Shown: positions 1 to 9,824 of the stretch, one piece after another
How the letters are laid out: every line of letters starts with the position of its first letter
How positions within the stretch are numbered: the stretch's first letter is position 1
Assembly: GCA_032622095.1 (NCBI GenBank)
Contig: CP136061.1
Coordinates: 89,954,983-90,018,982, forward strand
Direction: 5' to 3'
Origin: Siphonodentalium dalli
Lineage: Eukaryota > Mollusca > Scaphopoda > Gadilida > Siphonodentaliidae
DNA: 64,000 bases
Position numbers and translations under genes: made by a program
Notes under the pieces: model-generated
Database searches by the model: none
What the model was told of the DNA's origin: nothing
The model's input: the letters and a program-made list of their open reading frames with translations, nothing else

Positions 1-80
1 TAGTTATCTTTCTGGGGTGAATGTCAATATGTGCTTTCTAAATGGTTAACAGACACTTTTTGCTGTTTGATAAATCTGTA

Positions 81-228
81 CAGTAATGCCCTAATTATTC
101 GACCCCTTAACCACACTCTCCCCGAGAGCTTTCCGATGAATGGCAACAAGCCATATTTCCGACTAAATCCTGAAAAGGTACCCATAATTCTGCTGTTGTT
201 AAGGGGTCGATTATTTAGAGCATTACTG
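81..228. repeat. TA-flanked foldback MITE (mariner-like), copy 1
   Basis: The ends are CAGTAATGCC and an inverted CATTACTG, and a TA dinucleotide lies just left of the element. Most of it is a long inverted repeat containing 'ccataattctgctg' and 'gatttagtcgg'. At least seven relatives occur in this window. CAGT...ACTG ends with a TA target are typical of Tc1/mariner-derived MITEs; no transposase is present. Confidence 0.75.
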
Positions 229-725
229 AATATGAATATTAGTACTTCAGGCACTCTGACATGATCATGTCTAGAGACCAGTCTAGATAATGATTGAAAC
301 CATCTCTATCCTATAACAATCAATTAGACTACTTTAACCCTTTATAAACTACATGTAAATACTTATTGATGAGTAGTCATCCCTCAGGAAATGTTCAGAT
401 AACAGGGCTCAAAATTCAATCAAATGCCGAATCAAGTTAGTCATAAAGCACTGAAAATTGAAAAGTTTTGCAAGAATCATTATGAGAATCGATTCTCGTT
501 GAATCGTAAGGCCTGGATAATAAAAATTCAACAAATAACCATGGGCCATTTGTTGAACTTATTATGTCAACAATTTCCTCCAATAAATAGGACTCCTTCT
601 GTACTTGTACTAACTGTTGTCTGCTTATTTTTCCTGAAAACCCTCCAGATGAGTCATAGACCTTTCCAATGTAGACTATTATAAATAAATGGGAGACTCC
701 TTTCAGTATGGAGAGGGTTAATCCT
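229..725. other. No gene recognised
   Basis: AT-rich sequence with short shadow ORFs only. I see no splice-flanked exon, repeat boundary or RNA gene here. Confidence 0.5.
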
Positions 726-729
726 TTAA

Positions 730-1149
730 CCCTTTCAGTGCCAGGGGCCGATCTCATCGGCCCTAATTTACGGTCTGTAAAATCAGCCCTAAAATTATAT
801 TTTTTTTAGATTTTTTTGGGTATGATTAAGCATCCTATAGCGAATTTAAAAACAAACTGGATAAAACTCAAAACTATCACCAAGTATTCATAGTAATAAT
901 TTTGATGCCCATGAAAAACGTAAGATTCCCTGGCACTAAACCTACAAAATAAGTAGGAATAAGAATATAAGAAAAAATTATTAAAATTGTAAAAAATAAT
1001 AAAAAATAATAACAAATGATGAAAAATTGTTAGGCCAATGCATTCTCTTATATATGCGAGCCGACCTATGGTCGACTCGCATATATAAGAGAATGCATTG
1101 GCACAGGGTATATGGGTTGATACAAAAATCGGACCTGACACTGAAAGGG
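730..1149. mobile_element. TTAA-flanked MITE, type 2 (ends CCCTTTCAGTGCCA)
   Basis: TTAA at 726-729 and 1150-1153 flanks inverted ends CCCTTTCAGTG and CACTGAAAGGG, the layout of piggyBac-superfamily derivatives. Inside lies one nearly perfect ~70 bp palindrome (about 1030-1102) built on CCAATGCATTCTC. A second copy of this type is at 11816-12281. Confidence 0.7.
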
Positions 1150-1153
1150 TTAA

Positions 1154-1919
1154 CACTGGTATGTAATGTTGCTCCTCTTTTATGGGCATTGACATTGGAA
1201 CGGCAGGGAGTCATGTCTCCTGATAAATTGCTAGAATGTGACAGGTTGCAGGAAATTATCCATGACCCGCCTGACTATGTCCACAAAAAAATGTCATTTC
1301 GGGCTATCCAATCGAAAATGATGGTAATTAATAATCAATACGCAAAAATTGCGGTTGGCACCTAAGAAGAAGAAGAAGAATAATAATGCTATGATGTTGG
1401 AGGATCTTGCTATTATATCCATAATACAGAGGTTATGCAAAATGATAATTGCAATTAGCAGGTGTAAACATGTTGGGCCCCCTTGTTCCCATCATTAAAA
1501 GTGACATGCAATGGTTTTCATCTTTTGGCTAAACATGAAATGGTCACAGGTTGGATCAACAATCATATCCCGCAAATACTGTATTTTATCAACACGCTTA
1601 TCTGCTGATATGCGGTGTCAAAGATTTAGCATTTCAAGATAGGTTTCCTGTTTTGAGAAAAAACATCAGGGCTTATCTCCCCATATTTTGTGATGTCATG
1701 TATTGAGGTGAAAGCGTTTAGGAGTCACCATGGTAACATCAAATAACAAGAAATCAGGGCTTCCATGGAAAATCTTTTGGCCATTTCTGAAGAATTTTTT
1801 TGGCCATTTTTCGGAAACTTTTTCCAAATTGAAAAACCAAAATATTGGATCATCGAGAAAACCAAAACTAAAAGATAAATATGAAGAAACATGCAAAAAA
1901 TAACTGAAAAATTACATTT
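1154..1919. other. Upstream non-coding stretch
   Basis: Contains a short GAA microsatellite near 1366-1380. No exon or repeat boundary could be supported. It may include the promoter or 5' UTR exons of the secreted-protein gene, but no core promoter was recognised. Confidence 0.4.
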
Positions 1920-2066
1920 GTTGCCATGGAGATGGTCACAATTACTGTATATTTTATGTACTTTCAGATGGGCAGCATGAGGTTGACTATTGTTGCCATG
2001 GAAACGGTCACATTTACTGTATTTTTATGTACTTTCAGACAGACGCAGCATGAGGTTGGCATTCGT
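1920..2066 (+). repeat. 72-73 bp tandem duplication spanning the acceptor of the first coding exon
   Basis: Two adjacent units begin at gttgccatgg (1920 and 1992) and a third partial unit at 2065. Each full unit carries a pyrimidine tract, 'tactttcag' and 'gcagcatgaggttg', so both the 3' splice site and the start codon of the signal-peptide exon are duplicated. The upstream ATG (1977) reads into a different frame and stops at 2114. Confidence 0.8.
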
Positions 2067-2110
2067 TGCCATCTTGACGCTGGGTGCTGCTCTGACACAG
2101 GCTCAGAAGC
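2050..2110 (+). CDS. Exon 1: signal peptide of a PTN/MK-FN3 secreted protein
   Basis: The exon follows a good acceptor (ctttcag ending about 2038) with a short 5' UTR, then ATG, 20 codons plus one base, and the donor GTAAGT at 2111. The peptide MRLAFVAILTLGAALTQAQK has an Arg after Met, a hydrophobic core and a likely cleavage near ALTQA, so it looks like a secretory signal. It ends in phase 1, the phase at which every downstream PTN/MK and FN3 exon starts, which is the main reason for placing it in that gene. An upstream duplicate of its acceptor and ATG could compete with it. The link to the downstream exons is an inference from phase, strand and order. Confidence 0.65.
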
Positions 2111-2418
2111 GTAAGTAAAACTACAAAGTAACAACCCTCTAAATAAGTAAACTTATTATAATTTTTCAGCTCATGTACATGTGTATATGAAAAATATAGT
2201 ATTCAAGCCAATGAATTCACTTCCTTAGTCATCATAGGGACATCTGATGGAAAGTTTAGTTAGCAATTCGTAATTTAAAGATGGTGAATGTTCTGTGCCG
2301 ATTAATGGGACAGTTGGTAATTGGGGAAAAATATAAAAGGCTTGTACAACACTCATCACTAATAAGAACTTGGAAAAATAAAAAGACTTTGTTCTTTGGC
2401 CAATATAAATAAATTGCA

Positions 2419-3182
2419 TGACAAAATCCTTTGGCACGGGCTACATATCGTACCTTTGGTCGGATCATTATGAAATTTGTCATTGGCATTGACATGTAGA
2501 TGGGAACGAGTCATTTTGGTGTCATTTGGAAAAAAAATATGGCCACCAGTGGCCATTTTGGATTTCAAAATTCAGTTCATTAGCACGGGCTACAGGTCAT
2601 ACTGTTTGTCTGATCATCATGAAATTTGTCATTTATTTTAATATTGACATGTAGATGGGAACGAGTCATTTTGGAGTTATTCGGCGAAAAATTTACTCTT
2701 TGCATGACTAAATCCTTTGGCAATGTCTACAGGTCATACCTTTGATAGGATCATCATGAAATTTGTCATGGATGTTGACATTGATATGTAGATGGGGAAC
2801 ATGTCATTTTGGGGTCAATCGTTATAAAAAACATGGCTGCCAGCAGTCATCTTGGATTTCAAAATTCAATTAGCACAGGCAACAGGCCAAACTCTTCGCC
2901 TGATCATCATGAAAATTGTATGGATATTAATATTGACATGTAGATGGGAATAAGTCATTTTGGGGTCATTCAGCCATAAAACATGGCCACTGACAGCCAT
3001 CTTGGATTTTACATGTACTCATTGCAAGACTAAATCCTTTGGCACTGGCTACAAGTCATGGCTTTGGCCAATCATTATGAAATTTATCATGGCTGTTAAC
3101 ATTGACACGTAGATGGGAACGAGTCATTTTGGGGTCATTCGGTCATAAAACATGTCCACTAGCAGCCATCTTGGATTTTATT
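2419..3182. repeat. Degenerate pearl/HINE-like tandem array
   Basis: Several ~160 bp units share 'gacatgtagatgggaacgag' and 'catggccgcc...cagccatcttgg' variants. They are more diverged than the units at 12897, 16819 and 51450. Clean element ends are not visible. Confidence 0.65.
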
Positions 3183-3309
3183 GCTCTCACCTTTTGTGAT
3201 TTTATCAGATGTGAATAACTTCACTGAGGTGTTCTGAACGGAATAACAAATAATCTTGCCAAAACAAGTTATATTGATAAATTTGATATCCAAATAGTAA
3301 AAAAACAGC

Positions 3310-3430
3310 ATCATTATTATAAACAGATTACATGCAGTGATTATTATAAACAGATTACATGCAGTGATTATTATAAACGGATTACATGCAGTGATTATTA
3401 TAAACAGATTACATGCAGTGATTATTATTG
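3310..3430. repeat. 27 bp tandem repeat
   Basis: Four to five head-to-tail units of 'attataaacagattacatg' plus 'cagtgatt', nearly identical. Confidence 0.85.
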
Positions 3431-3478
3431 ACACAATCATTTCCGCAATATTTATGTCCAATAATACATCCCGATTAA

Positions 3479-3870
3479 CCCTTTACCCAACAGAAGGGCC
3501 CTGTGCCAATGCATTCTCTTATATATGCGAGTCGACCATAGGTCGCCTCGCATATATAAGAGAATGCATTGGCTTAACACATTAAAAATTATAAAATTGT
3601 TAAAGAATGTAAGAAAAAATGGTAAAAAGTGTTAAAAAAAGATTTTTTTTAGGCCAATGCATTCTCTTATATATGCGAGGCGACCTATGGTCGACTCGCA
3701 TATATAATAGAATGCATTGGCACAGGGCATAACTGTAACTATCACAATGTGCTCAAGGAGCCGATTCCAATGATATCCATATTTGTATGGTTCTATTGAG
3801 ACAGACCGAAGATATTTTAGGCTGTTGAAGCTTTATTTGGCCGGTTTTGGCCGGTTTGTTGGGTAAAGGG
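3479..3870. mobile_element. TTAA-flanked MITE, type 1, copy 1
   Basis: 392 bp between TTAA (3475-3478) and TTAA (3871-3874). Ends are CCCTTTACCCAACA and TTGTTGGGTAAAGGG. It holds two ~70 bp palindromes facing each other (about 3506-3574 and 3652-3724) separated by an AT-rich spacer, then a unique ~150 bp arm with 'ggccggttttggccggttt'. Orientation is opposite to the copies from 9855 onward. Confidence 0.85.
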
Positions 3871-3958
3871 TTAAAGTAGAAAGATTCACATTTTTGCATA
3901 GTTCAGCCATTGTGTTCTCTGAAAAGGCACAATCGATGTGGTTGGAATTTTCGACAAT

Positions 3959-4109
3959 CAAGCCTTGAAATAGGGTGTCTGTCATTTGCAGAATGAGGTC
4001 CCCAGAGGGTGAATATAGTGATGCTACCCCGCATAGCAGGCTAGCATCACCAAATTCACCCTCTGGGAACCTCATTCTGCAAATGACAGACACCCTATTT
4101 CAAGGCTTG
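3959..4109. mobile_element. 151 bp foldback MITE with 8 bp target duplication (hAT-like)
   Basis: The whole element is a near-perfect inverted repeat from CAAGCCTTGAAATAGGG to its complement. It is flanked by the direct repeat TCGACAAT (3951-3958 and 4110-4117). Eight-base duplications are characteristic of hAT (also P) elements. The family's internal signature is 'gaggtccccagagggtgaat'. Confidence 0.85.
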
Positions 4110-4178
4110 TCGACAATCTTAGTTGATTGCTACATTCTTCAAATTGGGATAGTGTATGGATGATAACTGATTGGTTAA

Positions 4179-4565
4179 CCCTTTACCCAACAGAAGGGCC
4201 CTGTGCCAATGCATTCTCTTATATATGCGAGTCGACCATAGGTCGCCTCGCATATATAAGAGAATGCATTGGCTTAACACATTAAAAATTATAAAATTGT
4301 TAAAGAATGTAAGAAAAAATGGTAAAAACTGTTAAAAAAAGATTGTTTTTAGGCCAATGCATTCTCTTATATATGCGAGGCGACCTATACTCGCATATAT
4401 AAGAGAATGCATTGGCACAGGGCATAACTGTAACTATCACAATGTGGTCAAGGAGCCGGTTCCAATGATATCCATATTTGTATGGTTCTATTGAGACAGA
4501 CCGAAGATATTTTAGGCTGTTGAAGCTTTATTTGGCCGGTTTTGGCCGGTTTGTTGGGTAAAGGG
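4179..4565. mobile_element. TTAA-flanked MITE, type 1, copy 2
   Basis: TTAA at 4175-4178 and 4566-4569, same orientation as the copy at 3479 and nearly identical, but the second palindrome has lost part of its centre near 4382-4390. The flanks carry a 33 bp direct repeat (4142-4174 and 4568-4601), longer than the expected 4 bp duplication. Confidence 0.85.
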
Positions 4566-4732
4566 TTAATTGGGATAGTGTATGGATGATAACTGATTGG
4601 TTTTAGTCAACGAAATATTTCCACAATGTGTCTTTACGCGGAAGATGTTTCTCTTGTGTTTTTCGGTAATAGTAATATCCGCCCCAGGCTTCAAAATTGA
4701 CATCCAAATATCATCTCTATGTAACCCCTATC

Positions 4733-4960
4733 AAGCCTTGAAATAGTGTGTCTGTCATTCGCAGAATGACGTCCCAGAAGGTGATATTAATTACGCTATC
4801 CTGCATGGCAGGCTACTATCACTAAATTTACCCTCTGGGAACCTCATTCTGCTTAGGCCTCAACTGCTATGGGAGACCTAGGATCAAATTGAAGTTCCAC
4901 AGTTGAAGTTGGTGATGATCGCCTATTAGTCGTCTCGATTATGCAAATTATCTTCTGCAA
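4733..4960. repeat. Partial hAT-like foldback element
   Basis: Begins with 'caagccttgaaatagtgtgt' and contains the diverged inverted block 'accctctgggaacctcattc'. The right end is not recognisable. Confidence 0.6.
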
Positions 4961-4991
4961 AATTGGAGATATAGAAACAAAGAGAAGGGGA

Positions 4992-5142
4992 CAAGCCTTG
5001 AAATAGGGTGTCTGTCATTTGCAGAATGAGGTCCCCAGAGGGTGAATTTAGTGATGCTACCCTGCATAGTGGGCTAGCATCACCAAATTCACCCTCTGGG
5101 AACCTCATTCTGCAAATGACAGACACCCTATTTCAAGGCTTA
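4992..5142. mobile_element. 151 bp foldback MITE, second short copy
   Basis: Same length and near-identical sequence to 3959-4109. The 8 bp direct repeat GAAGGGGA flanks it at 4984-4991 and 5143-5150, independently confirming the 8 bp duplication. The last base differs (A for G). Confidence 0.85.
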
Positions 5143-5983
5143 GAAGGGGAAACGATAACTAAAAACAATGTTACAAGATTAAAGTTTATCAAGGGAAGGC
5201 TAACAGTCTTAGTATAGCGCTTGTCGAGTTGAGTTCTCGTAAGTTGCTTGTTAAGTGTGATAACTTAGGTAATAAGTATTTGGTATAATAGTACTATGTT
5301 TATAGTTTAGTGGGTTTTTAAAAACAATGTTAATTTGAGACTAATGATACTTCCCAAAAGATGAGGTATAAGCAGATTAAGGTCCCAAGAGGGTGAATTT
5401 GGTGATGCTAGGCCACTTTGTGCCAGAGTCACTTTTTATTACACACCTATAGATGTCAGATTTATAAAGATTTCTCAGTGAATTAAAAGTGGTAAGGTCA
5501 CAGCTGTGAAGTTCGTGACAGCACACAAATTTTGACAACGGAACTATATATGTTCACATTCTCGCAAAACACAGAGTGCTCGATTTGAACTGTCATAGAC
5601 TTGTGAATGTCAAAATCATTGATTGCATACATGTAGATATGGACAAGTCTGCAAGATATTCCATCTCATCATAACTATAGTATTTGCCATATTCAAACAG
5701 ACCGGTACCATTTTAATTATAAATTTTGAGCGAGCGAGAGATTAGTTGTAGTATTTGAGGTTCCAACTTCGAAAAATTAAGTCAAGCTGAATCATTGCTT
5801 CACAAATATTCAAATGACTTAATTTGTGCTCGGCATGGGACAAATCAGCTGATTCAGGACTATTCTGACACATGTTGTCTGTAATATTAATGAATTTTAA
5901 TGGCAGAAAGTATGTAATAAACAGAATAATTGTTTCGATGATTATGTGACATAATTCACTTGGGGAGTCAGACCTATGGTAAA
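5143..5983. other. Intronic sequence without recognised gene
   Basis: Holds one short fragment of the hAT-like foldback family (about 5360-5417, 'gaggtccc..agagggtgaat' variant). Otherwise no feature is supported. Confidence 0.5.
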
Positions 5984-6378
5984 AAGCCTGATTATAGCGT
6001 GTCTGTCATTTGCACCATGAGGTCCCCAGAGGGTGAATTTAGTGACGCTATCCCACAGGACTCAACTGATATGGGAGACCTAGGATCAGATTGAAGTTCC
6101 CCAGTTGAAGTTGGTGATGTTCAGCAATTAGTCACCTCAATTAATTTATGCATTTTATCTTCTGCAAATTAGGGGATATAGAAACTGAAAGGGAAAAAGT
6201 AACTCAAAACAATGTTAATTTGAGACTAAGGCTACTTTCCAGAAGATAAGGCTTAAACAGAATGAAGTCCCCAGAGGGTGAATTTGGTGATGCTAGCCCA
6301 CTATGCAGGATAGCGTCACTAAATTCACCCTCTGGTGACCTCATTCTGCAAATGACAGGCACACTAAACTTAGGCTTG
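5984..6378. mobile_element. hAT-like foldback MITE, mid-length copy
   Basis: Starts 'aagcctgattatagcgtgtc' and ends in the inverted 'aggcttg'. It has terminal palindromic blocks and a short unique centre. No matching 8 bp flanks remain. Confidence 0.7.
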
Positions 6379-6435
6379 CCCAACCCTATTGTGAATTATG
6401 TCACGTAATCAAAACCAATTGATTGCTCTCTATAC

Positions 6436-6870
6436 CAAGCCTGATTATATTGTGCCTGTCATTTGCAGAATGAGGTCCCCAGAGGGTGAATTTAGTGATG
6501 GTAGCCCACTATGCGGTATAGCATCACTAAATTCACCCTCTGAGAACCTCATTAGGAGACATAGACTCAGCCTGAAGTTCCCAAATGGTGAATATTGATT
6601 ATGCAATGTGTCGTTTGCCAATTTGGGGATATAGAGAAACTAAACTAAAAAAGAAATAGAATCTATGTGAACAAGAATTTTGGGATATAGAGAAACTAAA
6701 CTAACAAAGAAATAGAATCTATTGATGATAAAGAAAGATGAGGCCTAAGCAGAATGAGGTCCCCAGAGGGTGAATTGAGTGATGCCTGGCCGCAATGTGG
6801 GATACCATCACTAAATTCACCCTCTGAGGACCTCATGCTGCGAATGACAGGCACACTAAACTCAGGCTTG
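6436..6870. mobile_element. hAT-like foldback MITE ending 35 bp before an FN3 exon
   Basis: Ends CAAGCCTGATTATATTG and CACTAAACTCAGGCTTG. The right end lies about 35 bp upstream of the exon at 6906, so it sits where the branch point of that acceptor would normally be. Confidence 0.75.
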
Positions 6871-6905
6871 TATTTGAACTGTGTTATTGCAATAAAATAT
6901 TACAG

Positions 6906-7201
6906 CACCTAGTGAACCGAGGAATGTGAAGGTCAAGGCAATCAACTCTACGGCTGTGTTAGTCAAGTGGCAACCACCCATAACTACCGGAGCGTAGTGA
7001 CGTCATCCGCGGATACCTTGTGATCTACGAAAAAATAAAAGACGGTGATTTCTTCCAATATGACACAAAGAATGCGGATATTAATAAAGCTGTGATCACT
7101 AAATTGGATCCTGATACTAAATATAGCATAAAGGTCTTAGGTTATACAAGACGAGGTGATGGTGAAAGGAGTCCAGTAATAATCGTGTATACAAATGTTA
7201 C
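6906..7201 (+). pseudogene. Fibronectin type III exon with an internal frameshift
   Basis: The acceptor 'attacag' precedes the exon and a donor-like GTCAGT follows at 7202. The first part reads PSEPRNVKVKAINSTAVL then VKWQPPITTG, the A and B strands of an FN3 domain with the conserved Trp. The rest (from 7005) reads IRGYLVIYEKIKDGD through LDPDTKYSIKVLGYTRRGDG, matching the C, E and F strands with the conserved L..DTKY motif. Between them the frame breaks: a TAG lies at 6995-6997 and the second half is shifted by +1. Exon length is 296 nt, whereas the neighbouring modules have lengths divisible by three, so about one base appears lost near 6992-7004. It may be a decayed exon, a sequencing error, or an exon skipped without harm because both flanking phases are 1. 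Confidence 0.7.
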
Positions 7202-7246
7202 CGGTCAGTCAGGCCATAATAAAAATATGCTTTGTTCCCCCATGCC

Positions 7247-7345
7247 CAAGTCTGGATATAGTGTGTCTGACATTTGCAGAATGAGGTCCCCAAAGGGTCA
7301 ATTTAGTGATGCTCTCAGAATACCACACACTGGGCTACCATCACC
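7247..7345. repeat. Truncated hAT-like foldback fragment
   Basis: Begins 'caagtctggatatagtgtgt' and carries the family block 'gaggtccccaaagggtcaat'; the right part is lost. Confidence 0.55.
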
Positions 7346-7612
7346 GATTCCATTTATATTGGCTATATGGATCATTCACAACAATATATAGATTGATTTA
7401 AAAAACCGGGCTTGTCTCATTTTTACCTGATTTATGGCCCTTGGTTCTCAGTTATGGTTCTTTTTTAGTGATTCTCGCTCAGACAGATTCTCTGTTATGT
7501 GCAAAAGAACTCGACCAGGGTCATATTTGATGTGCATGACTTGTTTTATCTTCGTTTGATCATCCTGCATTATGGTAGAGTTATCCACCTTTGTTTATAT
7601 TTGTTTCATCAG

Positions 7613-7747
7613 CCTGCAGATACAGGAAAGGAGTTTGGAGCCCGTGCGGAGCAGATGGACAGAAAACAAGGCAGCTGACGTTATTCCGAGGCAACAACAA
7701 CTGTCTGAACACAACCACAGAAACCAAAAACTGTGGCGGAAAGAAAG
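7613..7747 (+). CDS. PTN/MK-like cysteine module 1
   Basis: An exon of 135 nt, phase 1 to 1, between 'gtttcatcag' and GTATGT. It encodes CRYRKGVWSPC, then QKTRQLTLF, then NNNC and TKNCGGKK. The spacing C-x9-C, a Trp two residues before the second Cys, K-x-R-x-x-T-L and two more Cys match the heparin-binding C-terminal domain of midkine/pleiotrophin (PTN/MK) proteins. Those are secreted cytokines that bind glycosaminoglycans through basic residues. Exons at 11040, 16411, 19951 and 21568 encode sister modules, giving a five-module protein; the vertebrate proteins have a single C-domain of this type. The tail KK before the splice is basic. The family assignment rests on the Cys/Trp pattern, not on a database search. 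Confidence 0.75.
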
Positions 7748-8027
7748 GTATGTACAGCACAGGGTCCATGCTGGTGGCCAAAATTTTCTTTTGCGAAATC
7801 TAAAAAAAAAAAATTTAAATATTTTTTATTAGGATAAAAACATGAATAAACATCATAAACACATTAGTCCACAAAAATAAAACATAACAATTGGGTTTTA
7901 TATCGAGATGTTTAAATCAATCTGTGGCTTCAACTTAATTTTTGAGGACACCTGGTTATCTTCTCTCCATGAAGAAACAGATGTTTTAAGAAATGCCCAG
8001 ATGCACCTATGTTCATGGTGTTACACT
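7748..8027. other. Intron start without recognised element
   Basis: AT-rich intronic sequence leading into the MULE-related fragment; nothing supported. Confidence 0.4.
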
Positions 8028-8960
8028 GGTTGTTTCGTGTACCATATTTTTTAGTCTTTTCGTACCGGATTGTACCATGTCTTGTACCATGTTGCAAATG
8101 GGGGGAAAACAGTGTTGATTTCATACTTTATTCTTTATTTTAAAATAACATATTAACATTAACAACAATATTTTATAAATGACAACAATATTATACATAT
8201 GACATGGGACATGATTGTAACAATTAACATTTTATTCAGCCGACTCGACAGCGACGGCAACTGCTGGAGCAAACAATTTTGTGCATGCCTTCAGAAATCC
8301 ACTTGTAGAAATGCCGCCGTTTTCATAATTGTTCCATAAACAGAAGAGCTGCGCTTGATTTTCCCGATACTGGACTCTCTGATATCTTTTCATCTGTTTT
8401 TCTCCCACTAACTTTATAGTCATGTCAGTTGTTGCTGATTCCTTCTTTAGCATTGGCACCAGGATGTAGTACGGGATATTTGTAGCTTTATTCTTATATT
8501 GGATGCGTCTGTGCCAGCCCTCCGTGTCATTGTTGGTTCTGATGGAGCGCCCGTAAACACACCACGATTCCATCGGTAGGCATCGGGAGTCCAGCCACTG
8601 TGTCTCCACATAGTCGTAGATCAATGGCATGTTGCCGATTTTGTCCATAAGATCTTTCACCGCATTCAATAACATGAATAATATTGTCAGCGTGATTAGT
8701 ATTCACACTCGATGTAAGCAAATCTCATACTAGTAAGTTCTTTCGCCGCATTCCAAAACATGAATAATTATACTTTAAATATAGTCCATTCTAACTATAT
8801 ATATAAAATACTTTTAAAATGTTGCTATTTTCAACATTTCCAACACATGGTACAAAACGACCAATTGATTTCCTACATGGTACGAAATGACCAAACAATG
8901 CGGTACGAAATGACCAAAAAATATTTTACGAAACGACCAGATGGTACGAAATGTCCTGTA
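8028..8960. mobile_element. MULE-related element with repeated subterminal motif
   Basis: The left part (8028-8100) and right part (8848-8960) carry inverted copies of a motif related to GGTACGAAATGACCA. The right side has about five spaced copies, the left three. Between them lies a minus-strand transposase-related ORF fragment. Repeated subterminal motifs usually serve as transposase binding sites. The exact ends and target duplication could not be fixed. Confidence 0.55.
8232..8675 (-). pseudogene. C-terminal fragment of a MULE-type transposase-like protein
   Basis: A 147-residue ORF, minus strand. It reads MDKIGNMPLIYDYVETQWLD, then WCVYGRSIRTNNDTEGWHRR, then PYYILVPMLKKES. The RTNN(D)xEGWHxR signature with a following 'ILVPxLxxE' stretch is what commonly follows the DDE catalytic core of MULE-domain (often FLYWCH-linked) proteins in invertebrates. 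The catalytic core itself and the N-terminal zinc finger are missing, so this is a remnant and not an active transposase. It lies in an intron of the PTN/MK-FN3 gene on the opposite strand. The assignment is from motif recognition. Confidence 0.6.
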
Positions 8961-9186
8961 CCCGCTAATTATACTTAGTTTAAATGAAATGTTGCTATAT
9001 ATCAGCTACACGTGCCCAACACATAGTGAGATTACAAGTTGTTTATATTGGGCTAAAATTTGTTCTAAAAAAGAAAGAAATCCTCTGTGTCGGTCAGATG
9101 TACATGTACCATTGCAAAATTCAAATATATTTTACCATAGAAGATGCCAAATGATGTCAGAGCAAAATTAAGATGGCGCTCAGGTA

Positions 9187-9658
9187 CAAGCCTGATTAGA
9201 GTGTGCCTGTCAGTGGGCCAAAGCAGAATCAGGTCCCCAGAGGGGGAATTTAGTGATGCTATCTCACATAGTGGGCTAGCATCACTAAATTCACCCTCTG
9301 GAGACCTCGTTCTGCATGGCCTCATCTGCTATGGGAGACATAGACTCAGTTTGAAGTTCCCAAATGGTGAATATTGTGATGTACACCCATTGTGAACCTC
9401 GATTATGCAATGTGTCGTCTGCCAATTTGTGGATATAGAGAAACTAAACTAAAAAAGAAATAGAATCTATGTGAAGAAGTTTTGTAGAAATTTGATAATA
9501 AAGAAACTTTCCAGAGACAATGAGGCCTAAGCAGAATGAGGTCCCCAGAGGGTGAATTTAGTCATGCTAGCCCTCTACAGGTATGCGGTATAGCGTCACT
9601 AAATTCACCCTCTTTGGACCTCATTCTGCAAATGACAGGCACACTAGACTCAGGCTTG
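9187..9658. mobile_element. hAT-like foldback MITE, full-length form
   Basis: 472 bp with ends CAAGCCTGATTAGAGTG and CTAGACTCAGGCTTG. Each terminus is itself a palindromic block, joined by a ~170 bp unique centre with 'agaaactaaactaaaaaag'. The flanking 8 bp match at six positions (ctcaggta and ctcatgtg), a decayed duplication. Confidence 0.8.
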
Positions 9659-9824
9659 CTCATGTGGACAATTATTCCAACCTTGGACATTTGAAAATTT
9701 GTGTGTCATCCTGCCCGTGTTTCAATTTGCCACTGTGGGTATATGTCAGCACCCATGTTGCAACAACCTCTTGTTGAAAATGACTGAAACAGGGACCAAA
9801 CTAGAGGGTGACTTGGGAGTCATG

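Noticed and set aside
3159..3585. Frames in tandem repeats and hairpins (for example those containing ANAFSYICESTIGRLAYIREC)
   Set aside because: The same peptide appears wherever the MITE palindrome occurs, on both strands, so it is translated hairpin and not protein.
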